This document shows, one piece after another, positions 14,245-22,823 of a stretch of 64,000 nt of DNA. Under the pieces are notes generated by a model, which worked only from the letters and a program-made list of their open reading frames with translations, made no database searches and had not been told where the DNA came from. The stretch spans positions 1,674,001 through 1,738,000 of the forward strand of contig OY762510.1 of the NCBI GenBank assembly GCA_963665935.1. The letters are read 5' to 3'. The first letter of the stretch is position 1, and each line of letters opens with the position of its first letter. The DNA is from Syntrophus sp963665935. Its GTDB lineage: Bacteria > Desulfobacterota > Syntrophia > Syntrophales > Syntrophaceae. The position numbers and the translations under genes were made by a program.

Positions 14245-16917
14245 ATGGATAACGCTGAAAAAATATTGCTTTCACGCACTGCGCTTTGCAGCCGGGTGCC
14301 TGATCTCCCCTCGAACACGGAGGAGGAAGGCGGCTGCGGCGTAACGGGATTCATCAGTTCCATCCCCGTCACCGGGAAGAACATCTTTGAGCCGTCCGCC
14401 CAGATGCACAACCGTGGCAACGGCAAAGGGGGAGGCATCGGCGCGGTGGGATTCGTCCCTGAAGCACTGGGTGTTTCCCGGCAGATCCTCGACGAGGATT
14501 ACATGCTCCACATCGCCCTCATCGAGGCCGAGGTGGCCGGGGAGATTGAAGACACATTCATCAAACCGTACTTCCGGATTGACAAGTCCGAGAAACTGGC
14601 CACGATCGATGATTATCGCAGCATCGGCCTCGATGTCAGACCCCCGGACATTCTGCGCTATTTCGTCCGCGTCAAGGACGACGTTCTGGACCAGTTCATT
14701 CAGGACAATGCCTTCTCCTCCCTGGACCGGCGGGATGCCGAGGACGAGTTTGTCTATCAGAACAGCTTCCGGATCAACACCCAGTATTACGCCTCTCTCG
14801 GCGAAAAGAAGGCCTTTGTCATGTCCCATGGCCGGAACATGATGATCCTGAAAATCGTCGGCTATGCGGAAAATGTGGTCCGTTACTACAAGCTGGATGA
14901 TTTCAAGGCCCATGTCTGGCTGGCCCACCAGCGGTATCCCACCCGGGGCCGCGTCTGGCACCCCGGCGGCTGCCACCCCTTCAGCGCCCTCAATGAGGCC
15001 CTGGTGCACAACGGTGATTTTGCCAACTATCAGTCCATTTACGAGTATCTAAAACAGCGGAACTACACCCCCCTGTTTCTCACCGATACGGAAGAGGCGG
15101 CGCTGCTCCTCGACCTGTGGAGCCGTGTCTACAAGTACCCCCTGGAATACCTGATTGAAGCCATGGCGCCGACCTCGGAGATGGATTTCGACATGCTGCC
15201 CGCGGAAAAGCAGGATTTGTACAAGGCCATTCAGACCCATCATGTCAATGCCTCTCCCGACGGACCCTGGTTCTTCATTATCGCCCGGAATGACGTCAAG
15301 AACAGCCAGTTTCAACTGATCGGCATCACGGACACGGCCATGCTCCGTCCCCAGGTGTTCGCCCTGCAGGAGGGAGAGGTGTCCATCGGTCTGATCTGCT
15401 CCGAAAAGCAGGCCATCGACGCCACGCTCATCTCCCTGGAAAGGGAAGATCCGCGCTTCGGTCCCATTGCCGATAAATACTGGAATGCCCGCGGTGGCAG
15501 CTATACGGACGGCGGCTCTTTCATCTTCAGTCTTCAGGATGCCAGCGACGGCTCGGAAAACAAGAAGCTCATCTGTACGGACAAGTTCGGAAAGGTCATC
15601 GAAACGCCCAAAGACAAGCTCGTCTGTGACCTCTCCAAGCCGGTGGCCGTGACGGAATCGTGTAAGGAGATCGAACAAAAGCTGGCGGTCCTGTTTTCCG
15701 AAAAAGAACCTGCGGAGGCAGCACAGAAAATGTTCACCTATATCCGGAACCAGATCGGGGGTTTTGAACCCGGCGACTTCCGGTTTGCGGTTGAAACCAT
15801 TAAACGGTACGCCCTGGAAAAAGATGAATTCAAGCAAAGGGCGATTGAGGCCCTGACCCTGCTGAACGATCGACGGTTCGACACGGGCAGGATCAAGAGA
15901 AGTTCCGTCCAGCATGTCCTGAAGGTCAACCTGGATGAGATCTTTTCCACAACTCCGCTGATTTCGGAAAAATCGGAGTCCGCTTTCAGTCGGATTGATT
16001 TTGCAACCCGGGATCAACTGCGGGCGCCCAGGAAGAACGAACGGACCCTCATTATCGACGCGGAACGCTTCGAGCCGGAAGGTGACCTCTGTGACGCGGT
16101 GCTGATCGTGGCCGCTTACAAACTTGGCTGGAAGAGGTTCATTGTTTACAGATACCGTGGCCAGCGATTTACCGGCTGTGGGTTCGGACCGGTCGTCAAG
16201 GATGTGCGGATTGATGTTTATGACTCCTCGGGTGATTACCTGGCATCGGGCATCGACGGCCTGGAGATCCATGTTCATGGAAATGCCCAGGATCAGCTCT
16301 GCCAGATCATGAAAGACGGGAAGCTGGTTGTCTACGGCGATGTCGGCCAGACCTTCATGTACGGCGCCAAAGGAGGCGCCGCTTACATCATGGGGAACGC
16401 CGCGGGACGGCCCCTGATCAATGCCGTCGGTAAACCGCGGGTCGTCATCAATGGGACAGCCCTGGACTATCTGGCGGAGTCCTTCATGGCCGGAGATCCC
16501 CTTAACGGCGGCGGTTTCGTCATCCTGAACGGCATCGGATTCAATGATCACGACGGGTCGATCCGCGAATATGAATCGCCCTATCCGGGATCCAACATCT
16601 TTTCCCTTGCGTCAGGCGGTGCAATCTATGTGAGAGATCCCCGGAAAAAGCTGGTTGATGAACAGCTCAATGGCGGGCAGTTTGTGGCGATTACAGAGGC
16701 GGACTGGAAATTGATCCTGCCGTACCTTGAAGAGAACGAAAGACTTTTCGATATATCGATCGATCGGCTTCTAACGGTTGATGGCCAGAAAAGGTCGCCG
16801 GAAGGGGTGTACCGGAAAATCATCCCGCAGACGGCCGGAGCCCCGGCAAAAAACGACGACGGGCTCAGTGAGACCGAAGACGAACAAGCGGCAATGTCCT
16901 GTGGCGGTGCCGCATAA
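14245..16917 (+). CDS. Glutamate synthase glutaminase (GATase type 2) + GXGXG domain protein
   Basis: 890 aa from the ATG at 14245 (GGAG 10 bp upstream; the TTG at 14236 is too close to that site). GATase type-2 domain: GGCGVTGF with the likely nucleophile Cys31, then HQRYPTRGRVWHPGGCHPF, EALVHNGDFANY and LTDTEEAALLLDLW. From about residue 585 a GltB-type GXGXG beta-helix follows (HVHGNAQDQLCQIMKDGKLV, YGDVGQTFMYGAKGG, AYIMGNAAGRPLI). These are domains 1 and 3 of bacterial GltB on one chain, with domain 2 encoded upstream. It would hydrolyse glutamine and channel ammonia. Last gene of the operon. Confidence 0.88.
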   Translation: MDNAEKILLSRTALCSRVPDLPSNTEEEGGCGVTGFISSIPVTGKNIFEPSAQMHNRGNGKGGGIGAVGFVPEALGVSRQILDEDYMLHIALIEAEVAGEIEDTFIKPYFRIDKSEKLATIDDYRSIGLDVRPPDILRYFVRVKDDVLDQFIQDNAFSSLDRRDAEDEFVYQNSFRINTQYYASLGEKKAFVMSHGRNMMILKIVGYAENVVRYYKLDDFKAHVWLAHQRYPTRGRVWHPGGCHPFSALNEALVHNGDFANYQSIYEYLKQRNYTPLFLTDTEEAALLLDLWSRVYKYPLEYLIEAMAPTSEMDFDMLPAEKQDLYKAIQTHHVNASPDGPWFFIIARNDVKNSQFQLIGITDTAMLRPQVFALQEGEVSIGLICSEKQAIDATLISLEREDPRFGPIADKYWNARGGSYTDGGSFIFSLQDASDGSENKKLICTDKFGKVIETPKDKLVCDLSKPVAVTESCKEIEQKLAVLFSEKEPAEAAQKMFTYIRNQIGGFEPGDFRFAVETIKRYALEKDEFKQRAIEALTLLNDRRFDTGRIKRSSVQHVLKVNLDEIFSTTPLISEKSESAFSRIDFATRDQLRAPRKNERTLIIDAERFEPEGDLCDAVLIVAAYKLGWKRFIVYRYRGQRFTGCGFGPVVKDVRIDVYDSSGDYLASGIDGLEIHVHGNAQDQLCQIMKDGKLVVYGDVGQTFMYGAKGGAAYIMGNAAGRPLINAVGKPRVVINGTALDYLAESFMAGDPLNGGGFVILNGIGFNDHDGSIREYESPYPGSNIFSLASGGAIYVRDPRKKLVDEQLNGGQFVAITEADWKLILPYLEENERLFDISIDRLLTVDGQKRSPEGVYRKIIPQTAGAPAKNDDGLSETEDEQAAMSCGGAA

Positions 16918-17285
16918 AATGCAGCCATTTGGCTGAAACAGGACCCTTTTAATAAAGCCAGAAAACAAAGGCTCGTTTCCGAAAAAGTCTCCCGGAAACG
17001 AGCCTTTGCCTTTGGCGAGAAAGGTGCGGCAAATGAAACTCGGAAAAAAGGGTTATAGCTAATCGCTAATGTTCACATTGGCCCGGAAAGATTCCAAGCA
17101 TTGCTATCGGAATATACACGAGTTCATTGACTTATCCGCAGCACATATTGCATCCTGAGATGGTAGATAATTTATTGAAAGTTAGATTTTCTCGGGATGC
17201 GATTTCATAGTAAATTTCAGATATAAATACTCAGAAGTAATCCGTAAAAAGATGAAAATTTGCGGCTATCAACTATTTGCACTAC
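16918..17285. other. Intergenic region behind the glutamate synthase operon
   Basis: Holds the terminator at 16967-17007. The remaining 280 bp are AT-rich; I see no gene or RNA in them. Confidence 0.6.
16967..17007 (+). terminator. Rho-independent-type terminator of the glutamate synthase operon
   Basis: Perfect 15-bp stem AAAGGCTCGTTTCCG / CGGAAACGAGCCTTT with an 11-nt loop, 50 bp past the last stop codon. The T tract is short, being the end of the stem. It could also serve the minus-strand gene that ends at 17286, as the A-rich 5' arm gives TTT on that strand. Confidence 0.75.
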
Positions 17286-19442
17286 TTAGGCGGTTTGCGC
17301 CGGGAATTGTTTGTTTTTCTCACTGCTTAATTCGATCAAGGCATCAACGGCAACGGGTCTATTGCCCGAAATGATCAAAGGATTAATATCTATCGCTTTG
17401 ATGCAGGGATGATTCAAACCGATATGCCCGATTTTAATAAGGACGTCGGCAAGTGCATCGGTGTCTACCGGCGGCATGCCCCGAAATGCCCCTGTGACAC
17501 TTTTCCCTTTGATGCCACGAATCATGTCAATGGCTTCCCTTTTATCTACCGGAGCAATTCGAAATGTGTTGTCCTTCAAAATTTCAGTAAAAATCCCACC
17601 GAGTCCAAACATGACACAAGGACCAAATTGTTCGTCTCTTGTCAGGCCGACCATCAGTTCCCTGTTGCCCCTGATCATCTCCTGTAACAGTATTGCAGGT
17701 TCATGCTCTTTGGTCCTGGCCTTTATCTCTGCTAAAGCAGAAAAGGCTTCCTGTTTATTGCAAACATTCAGAAATACCAATCCACTCTCAGTCTTGTGGG
17801 TCAGAAGAGGAGAACTGGCTTTGATAACAAGAGGAAATCCGATCTCTTCAAGGGCCGCAGGGAAATCCTGCTCATTTCGCACCTCTATTTCCCTGGTAAC
17901 AGGTATGCCGTAGGCCCTCAATACCTTTTTTGACTCATGCTCCGACAACACCATTCTCCCATCCTGCAGGGCCCTTTCTATGATTGGCAGGCTGCGGCCG
18001 GACATTGGCTTCAAATCGGCTTCACCGGGTAGGTCCTTTTGCGACTTAGCGAAATAGAAGTCACGATGTTGAGCGTATTCCCAAAGTCTGAACAGGGCGT
18101 TCGCCGCCCTTGCTGCGTCAGGGTAAATGGAGATACCAGTCGAAAGAAGTGCCGGGAAATCGTGACCGATTGATTCGGTAGTTCCCGCCATAACCGTCAC
18201 TGCGAGAGGCTTTCCTGCTTTCACACCAGTCAGCGCACGCAGAATAATGTCACGCAGAAGCTCGCCTCCGGCAATGGCAACGAGCAGTATCATATCAATA
18301 TCCTCTGTTTCTGCCAGTATGCTGAGCGCCTCGCCGTGTATCTCTGGTCTTACAACTGCAGCGATACTGAGGTCTATCGGATTATTGATGCTGCCGCCCA
18401 CGGCAGGTATCGTTGTGCGAAGCCTGTCCGAAGTGTGGTTTGAGAAATCCGGAACTTCCAGACCGAGCTTCAAGCACACATCTGTTGTCGAAACCGCTGT
18501 ACTGCCTGGAGCACTGACAATGCCGATCCGTTTTCCTTCAGGAAGCGGTTGCAGGGCAAAAATATGCAGACAATCAAGAACTTCTTCAAAACTGCTTACA
18601 CTTATGATTCCGGCCTGTCGCATGACTCCTTCCCAGACAGAAACGGAACCGGCCATGGCTCCCGTGTGGGAAATGGCAGCACGCGCACCGCCTTCGGTCA
18701 GCCCAGTCTTCCACATGATCAGTGGTTTCTTCTTCGAAATCTCCCTGCACACACGGTAGAATCGCCTGCCGTCCTTCGTGCCTTCAATGTAAGCGAGAAT
18801 AACTTCCGTTTCGGGATCTTCACCCAGGTATTCGAGGAAATCCGTTTCCGTGAGATCTGCTCCGTTGCCACAACTGATTGCCTTGCTGAAGTAAATGCCG
18901 TTCGCACCCGTCCGGTAAGTAAGGTAATCCGCAAAAAAACCGCTCTGAGAAACGAGACCGACATGACCCGATTCCATCGTCTGTCCATAAGTTAACGATA
19001 GCCTCGATGCCGGGCAGTAGATGCCGACACAGTTGGGACCGATGATGCGGCAGCCGGAAGACCGGGCTATTCGGACGATCTCCTTTTCAAGTTCTTTACT
19101 TTCCTCTTTTCCTGCCTCGGCAAAACCGGAAGTCGTAACCACGATCGTCCTCACGCCCTTTGCCGCACAATCCTTCACTGCCGGTAGCACCGATTCCGTC
19201 GGGGTCAGTACAATGGCATAATCGATGGGTGTAGGAATATCCAATATCGATGGGTATGACTTCACCCCCATGATTTCCTTCTCGCCGGGATTAATGGCAT
19301 ATAACAAAGGGAAACCGGCTTTCACAAATCGACTCATGAACACCTGCCCCACTTTTCCTTGCTTGCCCGATGCACCGATGATTGCTACCGATGAAGGATG
19401 AAAGATGGCATCCATGTCAGCAAAAACATTCTTTTCAATCAT
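17286..19442 (-). CDS. ADP-forming acyl-CoA (acetyl-CoA) synthetase, fused alpha-beta
   Basis: 718 aa, with GGAGG upstream of the ATG. CoA-binding Rossmann domain (PSSVAIIGASGKQGKVG), succinyl-CoA-ligase-like domains (IGPNCVGIYCP, SQSGFF) and the phosphohistidine motif AAISHTGAMAGS (about residue 258). The C-terminal ATP-grasp_5 part starts near 490 (VLRAYGIPVTREIEV, FPLVIKASSPLLTHKTESGL). The enzyme makes ATP from an acyl-CoA, ADP and phosphate, releasing the acid, via a His phosphate relay. It is a plausible energy-conserving step in a syntrophic fermenter. Substrate (acetate or another acid) cannot be read from sequence. It stands alone, with 500 bp of gene-free DNA upstream. Confidence 0.92.
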   Translation of the reverse strand: MIEKNVFADMDAIFHPSSVAIIGASGKQGKVGQVFMSRFVKAGFPLLYAINPGEKEIMGVKSYPSILDIPTPIDYAIVLTPTESVLPAVKDCAAKGVRTIVVTTSGFAEAGKEESKELEKEIVRIARSSGCRIIGPNCVGIYCPASRLSLTYGQTMESGHVGLVSQSGFFADYLTYRTGANGIYFSKAISCGNGADLTETDFLEYLGEDPETEVILAYIEGTKDGRRFYRVCREISKKKPLIMWKTGLTEGGARAAISHTGAMAGSVSVWEGVMRQAGIISVSSFEEVLDCLHIFALQPLPEGKRIGIVSAPGSTAVSTTDVCLKLGLEVPDFSNHTSDRLRTTIPAVGGSINNPIDLSIAAVVRPEIHGEALSILAETEDIDMILLVAIAGGELLRDIILRALTGVKAGKPLAVTVMAGTTESIGHDFPALLSTGISIYPDAARAANALFRLWEYAQHRDFYFAKSQKDLPGEADLKPMSGRSLPIIERALQDGRMVLSEHESKKVLRAYGIPVTREIEVRNEQDFPAALEEIGFPLVIKASSPLLTHKTESGLVFLNVCNKQEAFSALAEIKARTKEHEPAILLQEMIRGNRELMVGLTRDEQFGPCVMFGLGGIFTEILKDNTFRIAPVDKREAIDMIRGIKGKSVTGAFRGMPPVDTDALADVLIKIGHIGLNHPCIKAIDINPLIISGNRPVAVDALIELSSEKNKQFPAQTA

Positions 19443-19960
19443 TAAGGGCCTCCAAATAATTGCGGCTTCTGATGGTGATGAATTCCAAGCGAAATCGGAA
19501 AACTCAATGACACTCCTTCCTTGGGCTCTTTTTTTACAACTGCAAAGTTAAATTTATGATACATCTTTTACAGACCTTATGAACAATAAATTCCAAGGAA
19601 AAAGGTTGAAAGAAAAGAGAATTGAAAAATGATTGGTAAGATACTGCAACAACATTGTATGTATCTTTATGGTAATTATGCAGCGGCAACGAGTGGGGGA
19701 AATAGAAATCGCCACTTCATCTAGTTATCCGCACCGTCCATTACGCATCATGATTACGGATTATTTATTGAAAGTGAATTCTGAGGGAGACGCGTCTTTA
19801 TAACAAGTTTCTTTTGCTAATGTGCAAAAATGATCAGAAGAAAAATGGATTTTCCCGGTAATTGAAAACATCTACAACCACTGTCACCCACAATAACAAT
19901 TTACCGCTCGATGCGTTTTGGAAATTCTCTTTGCGAACCCGCATGCCGGTTGGCGGAACA
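19443..19960. other. 518 bp gene-free, AT-rich
   Basis: Contains presumably the promoter of the ADP-forming synthetase gene. I see no open frame, RNA gene or attC-like palindrome. It borders the integron cassette cluster. Confidence 0.5.
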
Positions 19961-20026
19961 GCCCAACGCCTGCATAACCGGGAGTGGCCCGACAGGGACA
20001 CGATCCGGTTCATGCCATTGTTGGCA
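19961..20026 (-). repeat. attC site (66 bp) after cassette D
   Basis: On the minus strand it runs from TGCCAAC to GTTGGGC. Inner arms GCATGAACCGG and CCGGTTATGC are complementary with one extrahelical base, as expected for a folded attC. The first core deviates from RYYYAAC; the second fits GTTRRRY. Confidence 0.72.
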
Positions 20027-20062
20027 TATATCTATTTTTAAAAAATCCAAAAATGCGAATAT

Positions 20063-20665
20063 TTAGTGATCTTTCCCATTGTTCCAGATTTGAATTCCTG
20101 GTCCAGAAGACCCTGAAAATTGTAAACCCATATGAGTTACAGTGTTTATCACCTCACATGCTAAAATGGCCACATGAGTTTGCACCTGATCGAGAAACGC
20201 ACAATTCACCTTCGTATCAAAGATTTCCATTTTACGGTTTACAAATAATGGCAGGGAAGCGCCGGAATCATCAGGTAATCCCCATGAGCCGTGGCATAAT
20301 ACATTTCGCATTGCCGCGACCTTTTTTAAATCCATCAACAATTCATCTAGGTTATTTATTGTTGCCTTTGGATGCTCTCTCACTTCTTTACCGAAACAAT
20401 CTATAAGACTTCCAAACTGGTCATATAGTGCGTGCTCAAGTTTTGGGAGCCATTTTTCATAGGCACTTTTTATCTCATCTTCTTCGTAGGGTCGTGTGCC
20501 TGACAAAGCAAATATGGCCTTGCCTAGCACTTCCTCAAGAAAACCGAATGTACCAACGACGCGTCCTAAGCTTTCCCAAAACTCCGATTTATGCCGATGC
20601 GTAGGAAATTTATCAGGCAATTGATCTTGATCTATTACAAATCTATTAATGCCATTTTCAACCAT
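20063..20665 (-). CDS. Integron cassette protein with HEPN-like R-N-x3-H motif
   Basis: 200 aa, family not recognised. Predicted all-helical in the middle: SEFWESLGRVVGTFGFLEEV, then an Asp/Glu-rich stretch, then LKKVAAMRNVLCHGSWGLP. RNVLCH fits the R-x4-6-H signature of HEPN ribonuclease domains, and the flanking helices are compatible, so a HEPN-type RNase or RNA-binding protein is possible but not shown. It begins 24 bp after the GTTGGCC core of a collapsed attC and is followed by the 66-bp attC. AT-rich codon use differs from core genes, as is common in cassettes. Confidence 0.7.
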   Translation of the reverse strand: MVENGINRFVIDQDQLPDKFPTHRHKSEFWESLGRVVGTFGFLEEVLGKAIFALSGTRPYEEDEIKSAYEKWLPKLEHALYDQFGSLIDCFGKEVREHPKATINNLDELLMDLKKVAAMRNVLCHGSWGLPDDSGASLPLFVNRKMEIFDTKVNCAFLDQVQTHVAILACEVINTVTHMGLQFSGSSGPGIQIWNNGKDH

Positions 20666-20688
20666 GTTCTACACCACCTCATATATCT

Positions 20689-20703
20689 GGCCAACGTTAC
20701 GGG
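20689..20703 (-). repeat. Collapsed attC-like junction between cassettes C and D
   Basis: Minus strand reads CCCGTAACGTTGGCC, so an xxTAAC-like and a GTTRRRY-like core are joined with no palindrome in between. It lies where a full attC would be expected, just after the stop of the upstream cassette gene. Best read as a deleted or degenerate attC; chance resemblance cannot be excluded. Confidence 0.4.
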
Positions 20704-20709
20704 TGCTTT

Positions 20710-21030
20710 TCATTTCTTCCTGCTGGTGTCCGCCACGTGCTTTCTTAGTGATTCTATGTCTGCGAAATGTGGATTGGGTTCGATCGCCTTTGCGCTTTCA
20801 AGAAGCCTATAGACATTCTGTATTTCCGGTGCGCCCTCTGGTCGAAGTCGGAAGTGAGCTTGCTTGAGCATGCTGGATGGACGTGTGATTTCTCCGACGA
20901 ATCGTTGACCGTGGTCGTCGCAGAATTGGTATTCGCCGTTTTCGATATCAATTCCTTCGATCCACGACGGGGGATTGTCCGCCGAGTCGAATATCTCGAT
21001 CACCGGGTCATCTCTGAGCATGATCATCAT
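20710..21030 (-). CDS. Integron cassette protein, unknown
   Basis: 106 aa from the ATG at 21030; ATGs at 21027 and 21021 are alternatives, and no clear Shine-Dalgarno is seen. An upstream GTG at 21057 would start inside the attC site and is rejected. Acidic N-terminal half (SADNPPSWIEGIDIENGEYQ), then a possible strand/helix end (NVYRLLESAKAIEPNPHF). No family recognised. It starts 9 bp after the GTTGGGT core and ends 7 bp before the collapsed attC, filling the cassette exactly. Confidence 0.65.
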   Translation of the reverse strand: MMIMLRDDPVIEIFDSADNPPSWIEGIDIENGEYQFCDDHGQRFVGEITRPSSMLKQAHFRLRPEGAPEIQNVYRLLESAKAIEPNPHFADIESLRKHVADTSRKK

Positions 21031-21039
21031 ATTAGTTGC

Positions 21040-21096
21040 ACCCAACGGGGAGCACAACCGGCGCTTGCAAGCGTCCGGTTCGTGCTCGTGTTAGGC
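21040..21096 (-). repeat. attC site (57 bp) after the DUF4238 cassette
   Basis: Minus strand GCCTAAC ... GTTGGGT. Arms CGAGCACGAACCGGACGC and GCGCCGGTTGTGCTC pair with single extrahelical bases around a TTGCAA tip. The stop codon TAA of the DUF4238 gene lies inside GCCTAAC. A textbook attC. Confidence 0.92.
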
Positions 21097-22029
21097 CTTG
21101 CTCTTGGCCTCCAGAATGCACAGCCCTTCGCTTCGCAGCACCACCACCTCGGCTGTCTTGCTGTATAGCTGTCGATCGGCATGGTACAGGGTCCGGCTGT
21201 TTATGGCGGCTACCTGCCCTGCGCTAGCTTCTATCACAATGTCGAGGGGGTCTTCGAGCACACCCAATAATGCATGCCTCGCATCTAGCGGAAATGATAC
21301 TTCGGTGTTGGGCAACCCATAGCCTACCGGACCGCTTCTGCTCGGATCCTTGAATATGGACGTCACAGGATGGTCGCACGTGGCAAAATCTGGAGCATCT
21401 TCATCTGCTTTCACGAGGGACCAGTACCGAGAACCCAGGAGGCGCAGGGCGCTGTCAAAACCAGCCAATTCCAGAGACAGGTTTTCGCCCGTGCTGATTT
21501 CCACGCTGTACTGGTCTCTACGAATGAAATCTCTCATCTCCTCGAACGAAGCCTCTGCGTCTCCGGGCAGGAACCCTTCAGATTTTGCTTTAGCCAAATG
21601 GTATTCATAGAGCCCTGGGTCTGACACGAGGAAATCACAAATTACGCGCACCGTTTGGCTTCTTGCGCTATTCATATTTCTACGGAGCCTGGGATTACGA
21701 ACCACCATCAAGGCCATCAAAATCAACACGTAGCTGAAATCCTCATCGCACGGCAGCTCGCCTGTAGTCGCGATCTCGCGGATTACGGAAACCGCCTTCC
21801 CCTCGAACTCGCCAAGCGATTGTTCCAAGACATCCGGATCATGGCCTTCCATCTCTATGCGGTTGAAGTCGCGTTCGGCCCCTACGTTTCTGGGCTTGGT
21901 CCGAAAATACGAATCCGAGACAAGGTCAAAGACATAGAGGCGGCCCTCCCGTGTACCGTCATCCGAAAATCCTCCAAGGTAGCCCTGAGGAACAAAATGA
22001 TGATTTCTGGCGAGCTTCTTGGCTTTCAT
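21091..22029 (-). CDS. DUF4238 protein in an integron cassette
   Basis: 312 aa. It begins MKAKKLARNHHFVPQGYLGG, the hallmark H-H-x-V-P-x-x-Y-L start of DUF4238, and has the family's F-D and PRNVGAERDFN blocks. The function of DUF4238 is unknown; members are often carried on genomic islands and integrons. The start lies 10 bp after the GTTAGGC core of the preceding attC, and the stop TAA is part of the next attC core. No membrane segment or signal peptide. Confidence 0.9.
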   Translation of the reverse strand: MKAKKLARNHHFVPQGYLGGFSDDGTREGRLYVFDLVSDSYFRTKPRNVGAERDFNRIEMEGHDPDVLEQSLGEFEGKAVSVIREIATTGELPCDEDFSYVLILMALMVVRNPRLRRNMNSARSQTVRVICDFLVSDPGLYEYHLAKAKSEGFLPGDAEASFEEMRDFIRRDQYSVEISTGENLSLELAGFDSALRLLGSRYWSLVKADEDAPDFATCDHPVTSIFKDPSRSGPVGYGLPNTEVSFPLDARHALLGVLEDPLDIVIEASAGQVAAINSRTLYHADRQLYSKTAEVVVLRSEGLCILEAKSKA

Positions 22030-22039
22030 ATTCCTATTG

Positions 22040-22096
22040 GCCTAACGGAAAAATCAGCCGGAGCGAAAGCGATCGGCTGGATTGATTTTGTTAGGC
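22040..22096 (-). repeat. attC site (57 bp) after cassette A
   Basis: Minus strand GCCTAAC ... GTTAGGC with fully complementary cores. Inner arms are CAGCCGATCGC and GCTCCGGCTG around TTTC, with mismatched or extrahelical bases. The TAA of the cassette A frame lies inside GCCTAAC. A textbook attC. Confidence 0.93.
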
Positions 22097-22796
22097 AATT
22101 CTTGTCTTTACCCAATCTGATATACTCGAAAGAAGCTCCGTCAGGAGCTGATCAAATATATCCATAACGTCAAATATGAACGCATCACTTAATTCGATGC
22201 TATAGAATTCGTCACCTTTATCATTTAGAATAACACTTTTTCTTCTGCTGATTATGTAGTCTATTACTTCTGCTTCAGATATTTCACCTTTGTAAAGCCA
22301 GCCACCGTTATGTACTATAGCATTTCTAATTTTTCTTATTTTTTTTACTTCGTCAAACAAGACAGCGATGTTCGACGTTTTTAAGCCAATATCTTTTTCC
22401 AAGCATTTTTTGAAATTTTCGAGTATACCACTACGCCATTTGTATGTTTGAATATTCGATTTGATCTCAGCACCGAGAGCACGGCAGAGATACTTTAGCA
22501 TCTTCAAGTTCGGAATAAAGGGTGATGAAAATAGCAGACCTATGAATGGCTGGAACTGAACTCTTGAACTTCCAATAATCCTCGCTATACAATTCACCGA
22601 GTTCATCTTGTTCTTCAAGAGGATATTTTGCCATTTCAGTTTCTATCCAGTTAGAAATCCTCTTGTCTTCGCTCTTAAGTAAATGCTGCATCGATTCATA
22701 ATACTCTCTATATTCCTGAAATTGATTTTTCAAAATCGATCTTAAATGAGCCATGAACAGGCCCTTTCTCGTCTCTTTGCGGTCGATTTTTGGCAT
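22091..22796 (-). pseudogene. Frameshifted cassette A gene; HEPN-like R-N-x3-H motif in second part
   Basis: The first part (ATG 22796, AGAGAGG upstream) reads to a TGA at 22467. The second part continues in another frame to the TAA in the attC core. The join falls near 22490-22530, where AIHRSAIFITLYSELE should run on into LKMLKYLCRALGAEIKSN. The whole would be about 235 aa, helical, with KKIRKIRNAIVHNGGWLYKG; RNAIVH fits the HEPN R-x4-6-H pattern. Either a genuine decay event or a sequencing error. Strongly AT-rich compared with core genes. The family is not recognised. Confidence 0.65.
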
Positions 22797-22816
22797 CAGT
22801 GAACCTCTCTATATTT

Positions 22817-22823
22817 ACCCAAC
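22817..22823 (-). other. GTTGGGT recombination core at the head of the cassette cluster
   Basis: Minus strand GTTGGGT, 20 bp before the ATG of cassette A, in AT-rich DNA with no palindromic arms upstream. It could be an attI-like simple site, or half of an attC whose other half is lost. Confidence 0.45.

Larger units (their letters stand above)
19961..22823 (-). mobile_element. Integron cassette cluster lacking an integrase (CALIN)
   Basis: Four genes, all on the minus strand, are separated by attC-type sites with RYYYAAC/GTTRRRY cores and imperfect palindromic arms. Two of the genes end with the TAA that belongs to the GCCTAAC core, and the next start follows the GTTRRRY core closely, as in classical cassettes. 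The order along the minus strand is core GTTGGGT (22817-22823), cassette A, attC, DUF4238 cassette, attC, cassette C, collapsed site, cassette D, attC. No tyrosine recombinase gene is found in the flanks. Three cassettes encode proteins of unknown function. Confidence 0.82.

Noticed and set aside
12272..14275. 667-codon open frame opposite the glutamate synthase genes (also a 427-codon one at 11319-12602 and a 500-codon one at 15049-16551)
   Set aside because: Antisense shadows of GC-rich, highly conserved genes.
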